Origin: Polynucleobacter nymphae
GTDB taxonomy: Bacteria > Pseudomonadota > Gammaproteobacteria > Burkholderiales > Burkholderiaceae
Direction: 5' to 3'
Length of the DNA: 64,000 bases
Assembly: GCF_018882155.1 (NCBI RefSeq)
Contig: NZ_JACVPA010000001.1
Coordinates: forward strand, 1,606,506-1,670,505
Every line of letters begins with the position of its first letter. The stretch's first letter is position 1. The notes under the pieces are model-generated. The model made no database searches and was not told the DNA's origin. It saw nothing but the letters and a program-made list of their open reading frames with translations. Position numbers and translations under genes: made by a program. Shown one piece after another: positions 28,533 to 39,879 of this stretch.

Positions 28533-29417
28533 TTAGGTTAAAGAGCGACTTTTTAAGTAGGCTGCGAAATCAGTCGCTACTTCTGGGTGGCGCAAGGCAA
28601 ATTCCACTGAAGCCTTGAGGTAGCCAAGCTTGCTACCGCAGTCATAGCGCACACCATCGTATTCATAAGCAAAGACAGGCTCTTGCTTTAACAATGAAGC
28701 AATCGCATCAGTCAGTTGGATCTCTCCACCAGCGCCGGGTTTGAGGTTGCGAATATGACTAAAAATATCTGAGGACAGAACATAACGCCCAACAACTGCT
28801 AAGTTGGAAGGGGCATCTTTGGGTTGTGGTTTTTCTACGATGCCGTTAAGGCGATAGATGCCTTTAGCTACTTCTGCGCCAGAGACAATGCCATAGGAGC
28901 TACTCTTAGCTGGATCAATCTTTTCCACAGCGATAACTGAACCGTTTTGCTCATTAAATACCTTGAGCATTTGCTTTAGTACTGGTGGCTGTCCATCCAA
29001 TAAGTCATCTGCCAAGATGATGGCAAAAGGCTCATCGCGTACTAATTTCTCAGCACACAAAACTGCATGACCTAAACCCAAGGCTTCAGGTTGACGGACA
29101 TAGACACAATCAATATGACTAGGTTTAACGCTACGCACAATTTCTAGTAGTGCTTGTTTATTTTTAGCTTCTAGCTCAGCTTCTAGTTCGTATGCTTTAT
29201 CAAAGTGATCTTCAATGGCACGTTTACTGCGACCGGTAACAAAAATCATTTCAGTAATGCCAGCTGCGATTGCCTCTTCAACCGCATACTGAATTAGAGG
29301 CTTATCAACTACATTGAGCATCTCTTTCGGGCTTGCTTTAGTGGCAGGCAGAAAGCGAGTGCCTAAGCCAGCAACGGGAAAGACGGCTTTAGTAACAGCT
29401 TGAGTAGTTAATGGCAT
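28533..29417 (-). CDS. galU: UTP-glucose-1-phosphate uridylyltransferase
   Basis: This enzyme makes UDP-glucose for envelope polysaccharides. It has 294 residues. The nucleotide-binding N terminus reads [20 protein letters not shown], with [15 protein letters not shown] next, as in bacterial GalU. Later conserved parts are [11 protein letters not shown] with the metal-binding Asp and [10 protein letters not shown]. RmlA-type thymidylyltransferases share the fold but lack these GalU-specific segments. It lies 35 nt downstream of valS on the same strand. Confidence 0.96.
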   Translation of the reverse strand: MPLTTQAVTKAVFPVAGLGTRFLPATKASPKEMLNVVDKPLIQYAVEEAIAAGITEMIFVTGRSKRAIEDHFDKAYELEAELEAKNKQALLEIVRSVKPSHIDCVYVRQPEALGLGHAVLCAEKLVRDEPFAIILADDLLDGQPPVLKQMLKVFNEQNGSVIAVEKIDPAKSSSYGIVSGAEVAKGIYRLNGIVEKPQPKDAPSNLAVVGRYVLSSDIFSHIRNLKPGAGGEIQLTDAIASLLKQEPVFAYEYDGVRYDCGSKLGYLKASVEFALRHPEVATDFAAYLKSRSLT

Positions 29418-29452
29418 AAAGGGCTTCCGATCGCTCTGGATTTATTACTGTT

Positions 29453-32344
29453 TTATTTGAGACGCTCTAATTGTGCAACAAGCTTCTCATGATTCTGCTC
29501 AAAACCAGCAAGACGTTGTTTTTCTTGGGCAACAACCTCTTCTGGAGCACGGGCTACAAAGCTTTCATTGGTCAATTTCCCACGGGCTTTAGTAATTTCA
29601 TTGGCTAGGCGCTCAATTTCCTTGCCGAGTCGAATGCGTTCTGCCGCAACATCCACCTCAATCTTAAGTAATAACTTCAGGTTGCCAACAAGTGCTATTG
29701 GTGCGCCAGGAGCATCTTTTTCCAAGCCAGACTCATCGTGATAGATTTTGACTTCAGAGAGTTTGGCTAAGGCGAGCAAGTAAGGCGTAGCTTTTTTGAG
29801 GAAAGCTTCTGGTCCGCTAATCCAAAGGGGGACTTTTTGACCAGGTGGTACTTGCATCTCACCACGCAAGTTTCTACAGGCATCCACAATCGCTTTAATC
29901 TGGGCTACCCAAGCTTCACTCTGCTCATCGATTTTTTCTGGCTGAGAAATAGGGTAGGGTTGTAGTGCAATGGTTTGCTTGATTTGCTTGGCTAACTCTT
30001 TTCCAGACTTTGGCCCAACGGTTTGCCAAAGAGTCTCAGTAATAAATGGGATCAGCGGGTGCGCCATGCGTAAGATAGCTTCCAGAACCCGTAATAGAGT
30101 GCGGCGTGTTGCGCGCTGTTGTGCTGGCGTGCCCGTTTGCAACTGTACCTTGGCAAGCTCTAAGTACCAATCACAATATTCATCCCAAACAAATTGATAG
30201 ATGCTGCTAGCGATGTTGTCAAAGCGATAGTTCTCAAAACCTTTAGCAACTTCAGCCTCAGTTCTTTGTAACTGAGAAACAATCCATTTATCTGCTGGTG
30301 AGAAATCCAAGTAACCATCCGGCCCACATTGATTGTCGCAAGGCGCAAAGCCATTGTCTTCATCGCCACCTGGGCAGTTCATGAGAACAAAGCGGGTAGC
30401 GTTCCAAAGCTTGTTACAGAAGTTGCGGTAGCCCTCACAACGCTTCTGGTCAAAATTAATATTGCGACCAAGAGAAGCTAAAGATGCAAAGGTAAAGCGT
30501 AAAGCATCTGTACCAAATGCAGGAATGCCATCTGGAAACTCTTTCTTGGTTTTCTTACTAATACTCTCTGCTTGTTTGGGATTCATCAAGCCAGTAGTAC
30601 GCTTGCCTACTAATTCCTCAATCTTGATGCCATCGATCAAATCAATTGGGTCCAAGGTATTACCTTTGGACTTACTCATTTTTTGACCTTCGGCATCACG
30701 CACTAAGCCATGAACATAAACAGTATGAAACGGTACTTTTCCAGTGAAGTGACAAGTCATCATCACCATGCGTGCTACCCAGAAGAAGATGATGTCAAAA
30801 CCAGTAACTAATACTGATGAAGGTAGGAAGTGATTTAAAGCAGGCGTCTCTTCTGGCCAGCCCAGGGAGCTAAAAGGTACGAGCGCTGAACTAAACCAAG
30901 TGTCTAGAACATCTGGGTCCCGATTAAGCTTACCGGTATAGCCAGCCGAAGCCGCTTTGGCTTTAGCCTCTTCTTCAGAGCGCGCAACAAAGATCTGGCC
31001 ATCATCACCATACCAAGCGGGGATTTGATGGCCCCACCAGAGTTGACGCGAGATACACCAGTCTTGAATATTTTCTAGCCACTGGGTGTAAGTATTGATC
31101 CAGTTTTCTGGTACGAGCTTAATGTCGCCTTTAGTAACTGCATCTAAAGCAGCGCCAGCGATTGAGGAGCCGGGTTGATATTGGTTATCAGGACTCGGTT
31201 TAGACATTGCCACAAACCATTGGTCAGTGAGCATCGGTTCAATAATGGTTTGGGTGCGATCACCACGCGGCACCATGAGTTTGTGTGGCTGAACTTTTTC
31301 TAATAAACCTGCGGCATCTAAATCAGCCACTACTTTTTTACGCGCTGCAAAACGTTCCAGACCTTGATAGGTAGCTGGTGCGTTCTCATTAATTTTGGCA
31401 TCTAATGTCAGGATGTTGATCAATGGTAATTGATGACGCTGTCCAACAGCATAGTCATTAAAGTCATGTGCGGGAGTTACCTTGACTACGCCAGTGCCAA
31501 AGTTCAAATCCACATAGTCATCTGCAATGATCGGGATTTGACGGTCACATAAAGGTAAGTTGACTGACTTGCCAATCAGGTGTTTATAGCGTTCGTCTTC
31601 TGGATTGACCATGACAGCAACGTCACCCAGCAAGGTTTCGGGGCGGGTGGTAGCAACAGTCAAGTGGCCTAAGCCATCAGTTAATGGATAGCGGATGTGC
31701 CACATTGAGCCATCCTCTTCTTCGCTTACTACTTCAAGATCTGATACTGCGGTTCCTAAAACAGGATCCCAGTTCACCAAACGTTTGCCGCGATAAATGA
31801 GACCTTGCTCATGCAAACGTACAAATACCTCAACCACTGCCTTGGACATCTTGTTGTCCATTGTGAAATATTCTTTACTCCAATCAATCGAAGCACCTAG
31901 GCGACGAATTTGACGAGTGATGGTGTTGCCAGAAGCTTCTTTCCACTCCCATACTTTTTCTAAAAACTTTTCACGACCTAAATCATGACGAGATACTTTT
32001 TGCGCATCGAGCTGACGCTCAACCACGATTTGCGTGGCAATACCAGCGTGGTCAGTACCAGGAACCCACAACGTATTTTTGCCAGACATCCGTGCGTGAC
32101 GAACTAACCCATCCATGATGGTTTGATTAAAGGCGTGACCCATGTGAAGGGTGCCAGTGACGTTCGGGGGTGGCAACTGAATAGAAAAATCCCCTTTGTC
32201 TTCAAGCATGGTGGCCTCGGCAATACCCCTGCGTTCCCACTCTGGCCCCCAATAGGCTTCGATTGGGCCAGGCTCATAGGATTTGGCAAGTTCGTCTGCT
32301 GAACTGGCTGCTGGTGAATTAGGGGTATTTGAGTCATTTGGCAT
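29453..32344 (-). CDS. valS: valyl-tRNA synthetase
   Basis: This class I synthetase charges tRNA-Val. The start at ATG 32344 ([10 protein letters not shown]) gives 963 residues, near E. coli ValS (951). The longer frame to 32455 would overlap the divergent uvrD and is rejected. Motifs: [16 protein letters not shown] (HIGH type), the editing domain with [27 protein letters not shown], and a C-terminal coiled-coil arm ([20 protein letters not shown]) that contacts tRNA. Its -10 lies 9 nt before the ATG and overlaps that of uvrD. Confidence 0.97.
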   Translation of the reverse strand: MPNDSNTPNSPAASSADELAKSYEPGPIEAYWGPEWERRGIAEATMLEDKGDFSIQLPPPNVTGTLHMGHAFNQTIMDGLVRHARMSGKNTLWVPGTDHAGIATQIVVERQLDAQKVSRHDLGREKFLEKVWEWKEASGNTITRQIRRLGASIDWSKEYFTMDNKMSKAVVEVFVRLHEQGLIYRGKRLVNWDPVLGTAVSDLEVVSEEEDGSMWHIRYPLTDGLGHLTVATTRPETLLGDVAVMVNPEDERYKHLIGKSVNLPLCDRQIPIIADDYVDLNFGTGVVKVTPAHDFNDYAVGQRHQLPLINILTLDAKINENAPATYQGLERFAARKKVVADLDAAGLLEKVQPHKLMVPRGDRTQTIIEPMLTDQWFVAMSKPSPDNQYQPGSSIAGAALDAVTKGDIKLVPENWINTYTQWLENIQDWCISRQLWWGHQIPAWYGDDGQIFVARSEEEAKAKAASAGYTGKLNRDPDVLDTWFSSALVPFSSLGWPEETPALNHFLPSSVLVTGFDIIFFWVARMVMMTCHFTGKVPFHTVYVHGLVRDAEGQKMSKSKGNTLDPIDLIDGIKIEELVGKRTTGLMNPKQAESISKKTKKEFPDGIPAFGTDALRFTFASLASLGRNINFDQKRCEGYRNFCNKLWNATRFVLMNCPGGDEDNGFAPCDNQCGPDGYLDFSPADKWIVSQLQRTEAEVAKGFENYRFDNIASSIYQFVWDEYCDWYLELAKVQLQTGTPAQQRATRRTLLRVLEAILRMAHPLIPFITETLWQTVGPKSGKELAKQIKQTIALQPYPISQPEKIDEQSEAWVAQIKAIVDACRNLRGEMQVPPGQKVPLWISGPEAFLKKATPYLLALAKLSEVKIYHDESGLEKDAPGAPIALVGNLKLLLKIEVDVAAERIRLGKEIERLANEITKARGKLTNESFVARAPEEVVAQEKQRLAGFEQNHEKLVAQLERLK

Positions 32345-32353
32345 AAGAGGCAA

Positions 32354-32361
32354 ATTATAAT
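32354..32361. promoter_or_regulatory. symmetrical -10 element shared by valS and uvrD
   Basis: The palindrome AATTATAATT gives TATAAT on both strands: plus strand 32356-32361, 7 nt before the uvrD ATG; minus strand 32359-32354, 9 nt before the valS ATG. The start codons are only 24 bp apart. No convincing -35 or Shine-Dalgarno is visible on either side. Confidence 0.55.
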
Positions 32362-32368
32362 TGGGGCG

Positions 32369-34732
32369 ATGTACTCTGACTTGCTCGCCAACCTCAATCC
32401 AGAACAGCGCGAGGCAGTGACCCTCCCGCCTGTCAATGAAAATGGCCAAGCCCAATCAGCCATGATTTTGGCTGGGGCCGGTAGTGGTAAGACCCGCGTC
32501 CTCACCACCCGTATAGCTTGGTTGATTCAGACCTGTCAGGTGTCGCCTATTGGTGTCCTAGCAGTGACTTTCACTAATAAGGCTGCCAAAGAGATGATGG
32601 TGCGCCTCAGTGCCATGTTGCCAATTAATACCCGAGGCATGTGGATTGGCACTTTTCATGGCCTTTGCAATCGTTTATTGCGAGCCCACCACAAAGAAGC
32701 CGGCTTGCCATCGACATTTCAGATCTTAGATACCCAAGACCAGCTTTCTGCCATTAAGCGTCTTTTGAAGGGCTTGAAGGTTGATGATGAAAAGTACCCT
32801 CCAAAACAACTGCAGTACTTTATTGCTCATGCAAAAGAGCGCGGACAGCGCGCTAAAGATTTATCGGTCGGTGATGACTTTCAGGAAAAAATGGCGCAAC
32901 TATATGCGGCCTACGATGAACAATGCCAGCGTGAAGGCGTAGTGGATTTTGCAGAGCTTCTCTTGCGTAGCTATGAATTGCTCAAGCACAGCGAACCCAT
33001 TCGTACGCATTATCAAGAACGCTTCCGTCATATTTTGATCGATGAGTTTCAGGATACCAACGCCTTGCAATACGCTTGGCTCAAATTATTATCGGGTCAT
33101 GATGCCAGTCGCATCAATGTGAGTGGCGCTGGAAGTAGTGCAGTCTTTGCTGTTGGTGATGATGATCAAAGTATTTATGCCTTCCGCGGTGCTGACGTTG
33201 AGAACATGCGTCTTTACGAAAAGCAGTATCACCCCATGATGGTCAAGTTAGAGCAGAACTATCGCTCACACGGCCATATTTTGGATACAGCAAATCATTT
33301 GATTGCAAATAATTCAGAACGTCTTGGTAAAAACCTACGAACCGATGCTGGTCATGGCGAACCAGTCCGCATCTTTGACGCACCAAGCGACCATGCAGAA
33401 GCTGCTTGGTTGGTCGATGAGATTAAAGCCTTGATTAGTAGTGGCATTAAGCGCACTGAAATAGCACTGCTTTATCGCAGTAATGCACAGTCTCGCATCA
33501 TTGAGCATGCCTTGTTCTCGGCAGGCATTCCGTATCGTGTCTATGGCGGATTGCGATTCTTCGAGCGTGCCGAAATTAAGCACGCCCTTGCTTATATGCG
33601 CTTACTCGAAAACCCGAATGATGACACCTCTTTTTCGCGGGTAGTCAATTTTCCAACACGGGGTATTGGGGCAAGATCAATTGAAGCATTGCAAGACGCC
33701 GCAAGAAGCCAACAGTCTTCCTTGTACACAGCGGCATCTTCCTTAGAAGGTAAGGCTGGTGCCACTCTAGGCGGCTTTGTGCGTTTAGTAGATCATATGC
33801 GTGAAGCAACACGTCACAATACTCTTCCTGAAACCGTTGAGTTTGTGATTGGACATAGTGGTTTGATTCAGCATTACCTCTCAGAGCGCGAAGGTCAAGA
33901 TCGTGTAGAGAACTTACAAGAATTGATTAATGCCGCTACTGCCTTTATTGCAGAAGAGGGTTACGGGCAGGATACTGCTGCAGCGATGCTACCTGGAGAA
34001 AATGCTCCCGGCGTTGTTGATATATCACCGTTAGCAGCCTTCCTATCCCATGCTTCGCTAGAGGCGGGCGATAACCAAGCGCAAGCGGGTCAAGATGCAG
34101 TGCAATTAATGACAGTTCACTCTGCAAAAGGCTTAGAGTTCACCTCGGTATTTATTACGGGTCTTGAAGAAGGCCTGTTCCCGCATGAGAACAGTATCAA
34201 TGAGCAGAATGGCTTAGAAGAAGAGCGACGCCTAATGTATGTTGCAATTACTCGCGCTAAAGAGCGTTTGTATTTGTCGCACACTCAGTCACGCATGCTT
34301 CATGGCCAAGTGCGCTACAACATGCCATCACGTTTCTTGGAAGAATTACCCTCTGATTCTTTGAAGTGGCTAACACCGAAGGCAAAAGATGCGCGTTGGG
34401 GCGGCAGCACTAAATCAGGATCTACTTGGCAGGATGGTTATACCCGCCAGCGCGAGTATGAATCGAATGATTTCTTTGATTCTGGGAGTGAGCATCAAAA
34501 ACCGGCCAAGCGAGTTGGTTCGGCTTCAACTGAAGTAAAAAGGTTGGCTTCGCCACCACGAGGAAGTTATCCATTCACGATTGGCCAAAACGTATTTCAC
34601 ACGAAGTTTGGTGAAGGCCGAGTTACAGGCTTAGAGGGGGTAGATGCTGATGCACGTGCCCAAGTGAGCTTCAAGCGTCACGGCGTGAAGTGGTTACAAC
34701 TCAGTATTGCTAAGCTTGCCGCAATTGATTAG
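32369..34732 (+). CDS. uvrD: UvrD/PcrA-type superfamily I DNA helicase
   Basis: This is a 3'-5' DNA helicase of nucleotide-excision and mismatch repair type. It has 787 residues. Helicase motifs are in order: Walker A GAGSGKT (36-42), motif Ia [12 protein letters not shown], motif [12 protein letters not shown], motif [16 protein letters not shown], motif [14 protein letters not shown], motif [11 protein letters not shown] and motif [12 protein letters not shown]. The C terminus ends in a Tudor-like domain ([16 protein letters not shown]) as in UvrD/PcrA, which contacts RNA polymerase in studied relatives. Rep lacks this tail. It is divergent from valS. Confidence 0.95.
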   Translation: MYSDLLANLNPEQREAVTLPPVNENGQAQSAMILAGAGSGKTRVLTTRIAWLIQTCQVSPIGVLAVTFTNKAAKEMMVRLSAMLPINTRGMWIGTFHGLCNRLLRAHHKEAGLPSTFQILDTQDQLSAIKRLLKGLKVDDEKYPPKQLQYFIAHAKERGQRAKDLSVGDDFQEKMAQLYAAYDEQCQREGVVDFAELLLRSYELLKHSEPIRTHYQERFRHILIDEFQDTNALQYAWLKLLSGHDASRINVSGAGSSAVFAVGDDDQSIYAFRGADVENMRLYEKQYHPMMVKLEQNYRSHGHILDTANHLIANNSERLGKNLRTDAGHGEPVRIFDAPSDHAEAAWLVDEIKALISSGIKRTEIALLYRSNAQSRIIEHALFSAGIPYRVYGGLRFFERAEIKHALAYMRLLENPNDDTSFSRVVNFPTRGIGARSIEALQDAARSQQSSLYTAASSLEGKAGATLGGFVRLVDHMREATRHNTLPETVEFVIGHSGLIQHYLSEREGQDRVENLQELINAATAFIAEEGYGQDTAAAMLPGENAPGVVDISPLAAFLSHASLEAGDNQAQAGQDAVQLMTVHSAKGLEFTSVFITGLEEGLFPHENSINEQNGLEEERRLMYVAITRAKERLYLSHTQSRMLHGQVRYNMPSRFLEELPSDSLKWLTPKAKDARWGGSTKSGSTWQDGYTRQREYESNDFFDSGSEHQKPAKRVGSASTEVKRLASPPRGSYPFTIGQNVFHTKFGEGRVTGLEGVDADARAQVSFKRHGVKWLQLSIAKLAAID

Positions 34733-34752
34733 TTTGAAATCTCAGTTGATAT

Positions 34753-35532
34753 TTAAGCGGACGGAATGACATCGCCTTCAGTAAAGCAAGCTTTCCACGT
34801 TGCATAGAAAGAGCAGTGCATTAAGGTCAAGCCTCCCATGGAAATGGGTGCAATGATGAAAGAGGCCGCCTGACCCAGATCGATTGCATCAAAAAGCATG
34901 CCCAGCATTAATGGGATAGCAATCAGAAAAACGCTCCAAATCGCAAGATACAAAAAGAAGGCTGCCTTGTTTGCCCAGCAAGCTAAGAAGCTAGAAAAGA
35001 GTGCTTGAGCAACTGGCATATCCGCCCAGGCAACCAAGACTGGGGAGAACCACATCAACATTGCTACTGGGATATAAAGAATCGCTCCAAAGAACAGTAC
35101 CAAGTAAATTTGACGAAGAGTCTCAGGTGTCATTGGCTTATCGCTTGTCATTAATGGAATGAGTAATTCAAAATCAACCAAGAGACTCAAGGTAAAGCTG
35201 AGAACTATAATCAGAACTGCATACACAATGCCTAGTTGTAAGATGCGTTTACGAACAAGGGCGCCAGACTTTAGTGCGATTAAATACACCATCGGACTGA
35301 TGCGTTCCTTTTGGATAGCTTGCCGACAAGCAGTCATAAAACCTACTGCTAATGTTGGCGTAAGCAGTAAGACCGCAAACACGCCGATTACTGGAATAAT
35401 GACTGCCAATTGAGCAGCAAAGACATACATAAAGACCAACATCAAGAAGCCCAATGGATTCTGTTTGAAGAGCCAAATGCCTTGTCTAATCCAGGTGTAA
35501 CCTTCTTTGGGTGCAACAGAGTTCAGTTTCAT
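34753..35532 (-). CDS. BPSS1780-family membrane protein
   Basis: This is a 259-residue integral membrane protein of unknown function. Its N terminus (GYTWIRQGIWLFKQNPLGFL) and the following TPTLAVGFMTACRQAIQKERISP segment are typical of the BPSS1780 family of Burkholderiales. About six hydrophobic segments are visible. The start overlaps the thrB stop by 4 nt, so it is coupled to homoserine kinase. Nothing here shows its role. Confidence 0.8.
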   Translation of the reverse strand: MKLNSVAPKEGYTWIRQGIWLFKQNPLGFLMLVFMYVFAAQLAVIIPVIGVFAVLLLTPTLAVGFMTACRQAIQKERISPMVYLIALKSGALVRKRILQLGIVYAVLIIVLSFTLSLLVDFELLIPLMTSDKPMTPETLRQIYLVLFFGAILYIPVAMLMWFSPVLVAWADMPVAQALFSSFLACWANKAAFFLYLAIWSVFLIAIPLMLGMLFDAIDLGQAASFIIAPISMGGLTLMHCSFYATWKACFTEGDVIPSA

Positions 35533-36506
35533 AGGGATCGACGACTTAAAAGAATACGTTCAAAATGAGTGGGGTCATGGGGCGTTAACATTTGTGCGTC
35601 TCTGGGTAAATAAAAGTCCCAAAGGCGGGATACCCAGAAACGTAGAGCTGCAGCACGTAGCATGAGAGGCCAACTTGCTTGCTCTTCTTTGGTAAGAGGG
35701 CGGACTGATTGATAGGCTTTCATGAGCGAATCCAAGCGTGCAGGATCTAAGTCCTGTTTATTATCCGCCAGACACCAATCATTCGCAGTGACCGCCAGGT
35801 CAAATAACCACTTATCAGTACCAGCGAAATAAAAGTCAAAGAACCCGCCTAGTTGATCATTGGAAGGATCGTTTGATCCCTGAGGATCAAATAAAACGTT
35901 ATCGCGAAATAGGTCGCAGTGACTGGCACCTTGTGGAATGCTGTCATAAGCAGCTGAGCTGAAAAAGTCTTCTTGGATTGCTAGCTCGTGAGTAAGCAAA
36001 TCTTTTTGTGATGTATTGAGGTGTGGCAGCACTAGAGGAATCGTTTTTTGCCACCACCCAAGGCTACGAAGATTTTCTTGGATTTTAGAAAAGTCTTTCC
36101 CGGCTAAATGCATCTTGGCTAACATCTCGCCAACCATGCTGCAGTGTTTTGCTTCTGGTTGTAGTCTAGATAATCCAGGAAGTTTGCTAACAATTGCCGC
36201 AGGTTTACCCTTGAGTGAAAATAGAATGTCACCTTTACGATTCTCGATCGGTTTTGGAACGGGAATACCTTTGTTTGCCAAGTGGCGCATCAATTCTAGG
36301 TAATAAGGTAACTGCTGGGCGGACAATCTTTCAAAGATCGTTAGAACATATTCTTCTTTTTTGCCATCCTTGACGGTGTCTAGGAAAAAATTGGAGTTTT
36401 CAATACCCCCATGGATTCCACGAATTTCGTTGGCTTGACCAATCTTGAAGTCCTCAGCAATCCAATGGGAAATATCTTTAAGTTCGATCGGGGTAAAAAC
36501 AGCCAT
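35529..36506 (-). CDS. thrB: homoserine kinase, aminoglycoside-phosphotransferase-fold type
   Basis: This kinase phosphorylates homoserine for threonine synthesis. The 325-residue protein belongs to the APH-like ThrB2 family rather than the GHMP-kinase type of E. coli. Visible: N terminus MAVFTPIELKDISHWI, the lysine-region YVLTIFERL, the catalytic loop SHCDLFRDNVLFD and the metal-binding FFDFYFAGTDKWLFDLA. Related APH-fold kinases exist, but the N terminus and these two motifs fit ThrB closely. It is followed by the BPSS1780-type gene with a 4-nt overlap. Confidence 0.92.
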   Translation of the reverse strand: MAVFTPIELKDISHWIAEDFKIGQANEIRGIHGGIENSNFFLDTVKDGKKEEYVLTIFERLSAQQLPYYLELMRHLANKGIPVPKPIENRKGDILFSLKGKPAAIVSKLPGLSRLQPEAKHCSMVGEMLAKMHLAGKDFSKIQENLRSLGWWQKTIPLVLPHLNTSQKDLLTHELAIQEDFFSSAAYDSIPQGASHCDLFRDNVLFDPQGSNDPSNDQLGGFFDFYFAGTDKWLFDLAVTANDWCLADNKQDLDPARLDSLMKAYQSVRPLTKEEQASWPLMLRAAALRFWVSRLWDFYLPRDAQMLTPHDPTHFERILLSRRSL

Positions 36507-36523
36507 GAAGCGATAACTAATCT

Positions 36524-36937
36524 TTATTGAATGGGAATGCTAATGCTAGGCACGCTTAGCAAATTGCCTTCCCCAGATTGGGGGCCAGGCTTTACTGAGT
36601 CTGGAGGGGACATCTCATAAGTGGTGTATTTAGTTTTCACTTGAACTTGGGTTGGCCCGTTGGCATCTTTGTATTCTGTGATTTCTGTACCCCGGTCATT
36701 TTTGTATTGATAACTTGGCTGTCGACTCTGAGGACCCTCTAAAACACCTGTGGGGCTCACTGTAGGAGATAGCGGCTGGTTATTGATTCGGTTAAGTTCT
36801 GAGGGGCTTAAGGCTTGGCTGTTATTCTGAGCTTGTGCTGGCGCCGCTACTAAAAGTCCTAAAGCCATCAAAAAGCTGATGAGAGCGAGGTTTTGACTGA
36901 GGGCGTGGCTAATTAAGTTAGTTAGAGCATGCATCAT
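36524..36937 (-). CDS. DUF2782-like exported protein
   Basis: This is a 137-residue protein with a signal peptide (hydrophobic core FLMALGLLVAAPAQAQ, likely cut after AQA). The mature part is Pro/Ser/Gln-rich and ends with a small conserved core, GTEITEYKDANGPTQVQVK, that resembles DUF2782. Its function is unknown. An AAGGTG ribosome site precedes two adjacent ATGs (36937, 36934). It lies 17 nt upstream of thrB on the same strand, so it probably heads the group DUF2782-thrB-BPSS1780. It is divergent from polA. Confidence 0.75.
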   Translation of the reverse strand: MMHALTNLISHALSQNLALISFLMALGLLVAAPAQAQNNSQALSPSELNRINNQPLSPTVSPTGVLEGPQSRQPSYQYKNDRGTEITEYKDANGPTQVQVKTKYTTYEMSPPDSVKPGPQSGEGNLLSVPSISIPIQ

Positions 36938-37019
36938 TTTTCACCTTTTTAAGCCTACTCTCGGGCGGTTCCTTAACCAGACCTGTAGGCAATTCACAAC
37001 TAGATTGTACGATTGCGGT

Positions 37020-39854
37020 ATGACTAAACATAGACTCTTGTTGGTAGACGGTTCTAGCTACCTCTACCGTGCCTTTCATGCCATGCCAGACCTCAGAAAT
37101 GGGGCTGGGGAGCCCACTGGGGCCATATATGGCATGGTCAATATGATGCGTCGGGCTAGGTCTGAACTCAAGGCTGACCACATTGCCTGTGTTTTTGATG
37201 CCAAAGGCAAGACTTTTCGGGATGAAATGTACTCTGAGTACAAGGCCCATCGCTCCCCAATGCCTGAGGATTTGGTCAAACAAATTGAGCCGATTCATGC
37301 GATTGTCAAAGCATTGGGCTGGCCGGTATTAATGGTTTCTGGAGTTGAGGCCGACGATGTGATCGCTACTTTAGCTTGCCAAGCTACAGAAGCGGGTTGG
37401 GAAACGATCATCTCTACTGGTGATAAAGATTTAGCTCAGTTGGTTAATTCATCGGTGACTTTGATCAATACGATGAGTAACGAAAAGTTAGATATCAATG
37501 GCGTCATTGAGAAGTTCGGAGTTCCGCCAGAGCGCATAGTCGATTATTTATCCATTATTGGCGACACCGTGGATAACGTTCCTGGAGTTCCTAAGGCTGG
37601 ACCTAAGACAGCCAATAAATGGCTAGCAGAGTTTGGCGATCTCGATAATCTAATGGCTAATGCTGATCAAGTAAAAGGCGTCGTTGGAGAAAACCTACGC
37701 GCTTCATTAGAGTGGTTACCTCAGGCGCGCCAACTCATTACTGTTAAAACCGATTGTGACTTATCGCCGCATTTGCCTGGCTTAGATGATCTTCATGCGA
37801 AGTCTGAAGACCCATCCCTACTACGCGAGTTATTTGAACGTTATGCTTTTAAGACTTGGCTGCGGGATGTTGAAAAGCAACTGACAAGCCCTTCTGGAGA
37901 GGGTTCTGAGGTCGGAGCTACATTTGATTTAGCAGGCACTCCCATTAGCAATACACCGTCTGAAGAAGCCCCCTTTGCTAAAAAATCTGCAAGCATTGCA
38001 AGCTCACCTACAAAAGATTTATCGCAAGATACCAGAGATTTTCAAGGTGCGATTGAGAAAATATATGAATGCATCGTGGATGAGGCGGGTTTAGATAAAT
38101 GGCTGAAGAAAATTGATTCTGCCCAATTAACTGCCGTCGATACTGAAACTACTAGTCTTGATGCGCTGGCTGCAGAGTTGGTAGGTATTTCTTTATCGGT
38201 AAGGCCAGGTGAAGCTTGTTACATTCCAGTCGCTCATCGCAATGGAGAGGCGCAGCTAGATCGCGCTACTGTTCTTGCGCGCATCAGGCCTTGGCTGGAA
38301 AGTAAAACACATTTGAAGGTGGGGCAAAACTTAAAGTATGACGCACATATCTTTGCTAATTATGGAATCACCCTGAACGGAATTGCATTTGATACCTTAC
38401 TCGAGTCCTATGTCTTAGAGTCGCATCTTCCGCACAATATGGATAGTTTGGCTGAGCGCCACCTTGGCATGAAGACCATTCGTTATGAAGAGGTCTGTGG
38501 CAAGGGGGTTCATCAGATTGGTTTTGATCAGGTTGATCTGAAGATCGCTACGGACTATGCAGCAGAGGATGCAGACATTACTTTGCGCCTGCATTTAGAG
38601 CTTTGGCCACAGATCCAGGAAAGTGCTGGCTTGCTCTATGTTTATGAAAAGATTGAAATGCCAGCGATGCGCGTGCTGGGTATCATGGAGCGCAATGGCA
38701 TCCGTATTGATTCCACCTTATTGGCCAAACAAGGTCAGCAAGTAGGAAAGCGTCTCTTGGAGCTAGAGGGAGAGATTCATAAGCTGGCTGGGCAACCATT
38801 TAATATTCAATCGCCAAAACAGATTGCAGAAATCTTGTTTGGCCAACTTGAATTACCCATCATTAAGAAGACGCCTTCAGGCGCGCCCTCTACTGATGAA
38901 GAGGTTTTGCAAAAACTTGCTGAAGATTACCCCTTGCCAGCACGCATCTTGGACTATCGCAGTTTAGCGAAGTTGATGTCTACCTATATTGAGAAACTCC
39001 CACGGATGGCTGATCCGAAGACGGGTCGTGTGCATACCAACTTCTCTCAGGCAACTGCGGTTACCGGCCGCTTGGCATCTAGTGATCCGAATTTACAGAA
39101 CATTCCTGTGCGTACCGAAGAAGGTCGTCGCATCAGAGAGGCTTTTGTGCCAGCAGATGGCTGCAAATTACTATCAGCTGATTATTCGCAAATTGAGCTT
39201 CGTATCATGGCGCATATTGCTGAGGATGAAAATCTATTAACCGCCTTCAGAGATGGCAAGGATGTCCATCAAGCAACCGCTGCAGAAATCTTTGGTATTG
39301 CATTAGATGAAGTGAGTTCAGAGCAGCGACGTTATGCCAAGGTCATTAATTTCGGTCTGATTTATGGCATGAGCGCATTTGGTTTGGCTGGTAACTTAGG
39401 CATAGAGCGTTCCGCAGCACAAAACTATATTGCTAAATATTTTGATCGTTACCCCGGGGTTGCTCAGTACATGGAGCACACTCGCTTGGAAGCCAGAGAA
39501 AATGGTTATGTGGAAACTGTCTTTGGACGTCGTCTTTGGCTGCCTGAAATTAAGGGTTCTAATGGCCCGCGTCGCCAAGGGGCTGAGCGGGCTGCAATTA
39601 ATGCTCCTATGCAGGGTACGGCAGCAGATCTCATTAAATTAGCGATGATTGCAGTTGAAGATTGGCTTGAAAAAGAGCAATTAAAAACAAAATTACTTCT
39701 TCAGGTGCATGATGAATTGGTGTTCGACGTTCCCTTGGATGAAATCGAACTCCTGCAAGCCAAGTTACCTGGCTTAATGTGTAACGTCGCACAGCTCAAG
39801 GTACCTTTGGTAGTTAGTATTGGTATTGGCGATAATTGGGAAGAAGCGCATTAG
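37020..39854 (+). CDS. polA: DNA polymerase I
   Basis: This is the repair and Okazaki-fragment polymerase. ATG 37020 (MTKHRLLLVDGSSYLYRAFH) gives 944 residues; the frame's earlier start at 37005 adds only five residues. All three domains are present. The 5' nuclease shows VEADDVIATLA and GDTVDNVPGVPKAG. The 3'-5' exonuclease keeps DTET, the NLKYD motif and YAAEDAD, so proofreading should be active. The polymerase shows SADYSQIELRIMAH, RRYAKVINFGLIYGMS and QVHDELVFDV. A linker of about 60 Ser/Pro/Ala-rich residues separates the first two domains. The upstream -10 is weak. Confidence 0.97.
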   Translation: MTKHRLLLVDGSSYLYRAFHAMPDLRNGAGEPTGAIYGMVNMMRRARSELKADHIACVFDAKGKTFRDEMYSEYKAHRSPMPEDLVKQIEPIHAIVKALGWPVLMVSGVEADDVIATLACQATEAGWETIISTGDKDLAQLVNSSVTLINTMSNEKLDINGVIEKFGVPPERIVDYLSIIGDTVDNVPGVPKAGPKTANKWLAEFGDLDNLMANADQVKGVVGENLRASLEWLPQARQLITVKTDCDLSPHLPGLDDLHAKSEDPSLLRELFERYAFKTWLRDVEKQLTSPSGEGSEVGATFDLAGTPISNTPSEEAPFAKKSASIASSPTKDLSQDTRDFQGAIEKIYECIVDEAGLDKWLKKIDSAQLTAVDTETTSLDALAAELVGISLSVRPGEACYIPVAHRNGEAQLDRATVLARIRPWLESKTHLKVGQNLKYDAHIFANYGITLNGIAFDTLLESYVLESHLPHNMDSLAERHLGMKTIRYEEVCGKGVHQIGFDQVDLKIATDYAAEDADITLRLHLELWPQIQESAGLLYVYEKIEMPAMRVLGIMERNGIRIDSTLLAKQGQQVGKRLLELEGEIHKLAGQPFNIQSPKQIAEILFGQLELPIIKKTPSGAPSTDEEVLQKLAEDYPLPARILDYRSLAKLMSTYIEKLPRMADPKTGRVHTNFSQATAVTGRLASSDPNLQNIPVRTEEGRRIREAFVPADGCKLLSADYSQIELRIMAHIAEDENLLTAFRDGKDVHQATAAEIFGIALDEVSSEQRRYAKVINFGLIYGMSAFGLAGNLGIERSAAQNYIAKYFDRYPGVAQYMEHTRLEARENGYVETVFGRRLWLPEIKGSNGPRRQGAERAAINAPMQGTAADLIKLAMIAVEDWLEKEQLKTKLLLQVHDELVFDVPLDEIELLQAKLPGLMCNVAQLKVPLVVSIGIGDNWEEAH

Positions 39855-39879
39855 AAATAAAGATAAGGAGACAAATTCA

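Noticed and set aside
32345..32455. Upstream extension of valS by 37 residues
   Set aside because: It would overlap the uvrD 5' end; the ATG at 32344 gives a normal ValS length.
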